Assembly: GCA_003599475.1 (NCBI GenBank) | Contig: QZKK01000170.1 | Span: 1-17,007 of the forward strand | Reading direction: 5' to 3' | DNA: 17,007 nt | From: Desulfobacteraceae bacterium | Lineage (GTDB): Bacteria > Desulfobacterota > Desulfobacteria > Desulfobacterales > SURF-15 | Part shown: positions 16,358-17,007 of the stretch, piece by piece | Position numbering within the stretch: the first letter of the stretch is position 1 | Layout: the number at the start of each line of letters is the position of its first letter | Notes under the pieces: model-generated | The model's database searches: none | Seen by the model: the letters and a program-made list of their open reading frames with translations, nothing else | What the model was told of the DNA's origin: nothing | Made by a program: the position numbers and the translations under genes

Positions 16358-17007
16358 ATGACACCGGAGGCGGCATCGAATGCCCGGAAGCCGTTTCACT
16401 GGCTTTTGGGGTATGCCCGTACGGCCCGGTACTGGATCGTTCTTTCCTTTTGCCTGGGTTTGACGAGCGGCATCCTGATGATTCTCCAGGCCCTGTGCGT
16501 CGCCCGCATCTTCCACCTGACAGTGATGGAAGGATCGATCCGGGGGACGATGTGGCCTTTGTTCTCTCTTCTGCTGGCGCTCATCGGTGCGCGGGCGATC
16601 CTTGCGTGGGGTCGTGAGTCTGCTGGATTTCAGGCAGGAGCCCGGGTTCGTGAAGAAGTCCGGATGGCGGTGGTGGCGCATATCACACGGCTCGGGCCGG
16701 TTTTTACCGGCCGGCGGAAAACCGGTGCACTCGCCAGCACGGTGATGGAACAGGTCGAAGGGCTCCACGGATTCTTTGCCCACTATCTCCCGCAGCTCGC
16801 TCTTTCGGCAGCGATACCGGCGGCCATGCTCGCCTTTGTCTTTCCAGTCAGTTGGGCTGCCGGTGCGATCCTTCTTTTCACCGCCCCCCTGATCCCGCTG
16901 TTCATGATTCTGGTGGGAATGGGCGTAGAAAGCATCAGCCAGCGTCACTTCCAGGCACTCGCCCGAATGAGCGCCCATTTTTTCGACATGCTTCAGGGAA
17001 TCTCCAC
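16358..17007 (+). CDS. cydD: Thiol reductant ABC exporter subunit CydD (5' part, runs off the window)
   Basis: The first 216 codons are present with no stop before the window end. CydD pairs with CydC to export glutathione/cysteine to the periplasm, a step needed to assemble cytochrome bd oxidase. The visible part is the transmembrane domain: helices at about 25-48 and 65-83, the coupling segment GARVREEVRMAVVAHITRLG, TGALASTVMEQVEGLHGFFAHYLPQ-type residues near 123-146, then TAPLIPLFMILVGMGVE near 175-191 and LARMSAHFFDMLQGI at the end, all typical of CydD. The ATPase domain should follow beyond the window. GAAAGGG precedes the ATG by 3 nt. It follows the DUF697 gene by 55 nt and may be co-transcribed. 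Confidence 0.9.
   Translation, partial: MTPEAASNARKPFHWLLGYARTARYWIVLSFCLGLTSGILMILQALCVARIFHLTVMEGSIRGTMWPLFSLLLALIGARAILAWGRESAGFQAGARVREEVRMAVVAHITRLGPVFTGRRKTGALASTVMEQVEGLHGFFAHYLPQLALSAAIPAAMLAFVFPVSWAAGAILLFTAPLIPLFMILVGMGVESISQRHFQALARMSAHFFDMLQGIS

Overview
The window is a GC-rich bacterial chromosome segment with tightly packed, mostly plus-strand genes. Gene content (dipeptide ABC transporter, IlvD, a D-aminoacylase-type amidohydrolase, CydD, a DUF6515/SH3 protein) and intergenic GTTCA-rich repeats would suit an anaerobic member of the Desulfobacterota (old Deltaproteobacteria). No rRNA or clear taxonomic marker is present, so this assignment is an inference.

Layout. Positions 1-184 hold two identical 89-bp units, 95 bp apart, each carrying on the minus strand the 5' part of a tRNA-like sequence with a UUC (Glu-type) anticodon but no recognisable T loop or acceptor 3' strand. 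A perfect TTGACA box lies just upstream on that strand. Next comes a minus-strand ClC-family chloride transporter with a CBS pair (402-2222). A 398-bp divergent promoter region separates it from a complete dppABCDF-type transporter operon (2621-8423): periplasmic binding protein, two permeases and two ATPases. Two strong hairpins sit between dppA and dppB, and an apparent small insertion flanked by 10-bp direct repeats sits between dppD and dppF. A repeat-rich gap follows, then a small unrecognised gene (8801-9055), truA on the minus strand (9154-9948), a 494-bp inverted-repeat-rich leader, and an ilvD plus amidohydrolase operon (10443-13727) closed by a good intrinsic terminator. A secreted DUF6515/SH3 protein (13817-14449, minus) is divergent from a ParA-type ATPase (14697-15638), a DUF697 membrane protein (15664-16302) and the start of cydD, which runs off the window end.

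How the genes fit together. The Dpp system would import dipeptides. The amidohydrolase next to ilvD is of the N-acyl-D-amino-acid deacylase type and may release amino acids from acylated or D-configured compounds, while IlvD makes the 2-keto acid precursors of valine and isoleucine. An amino-acid and peptide theme is therefore plausible for 2.6-13.7 kb. The ParA-DUF697 pair looks like a separate module of unknown function, with no ParB visible. I see no convincing new defence or mobile system. The least explained parts are the tRNA-like tandem units, the small palindromic intergenic elements, the ilvD leader and the ParA-DUF697 pair.
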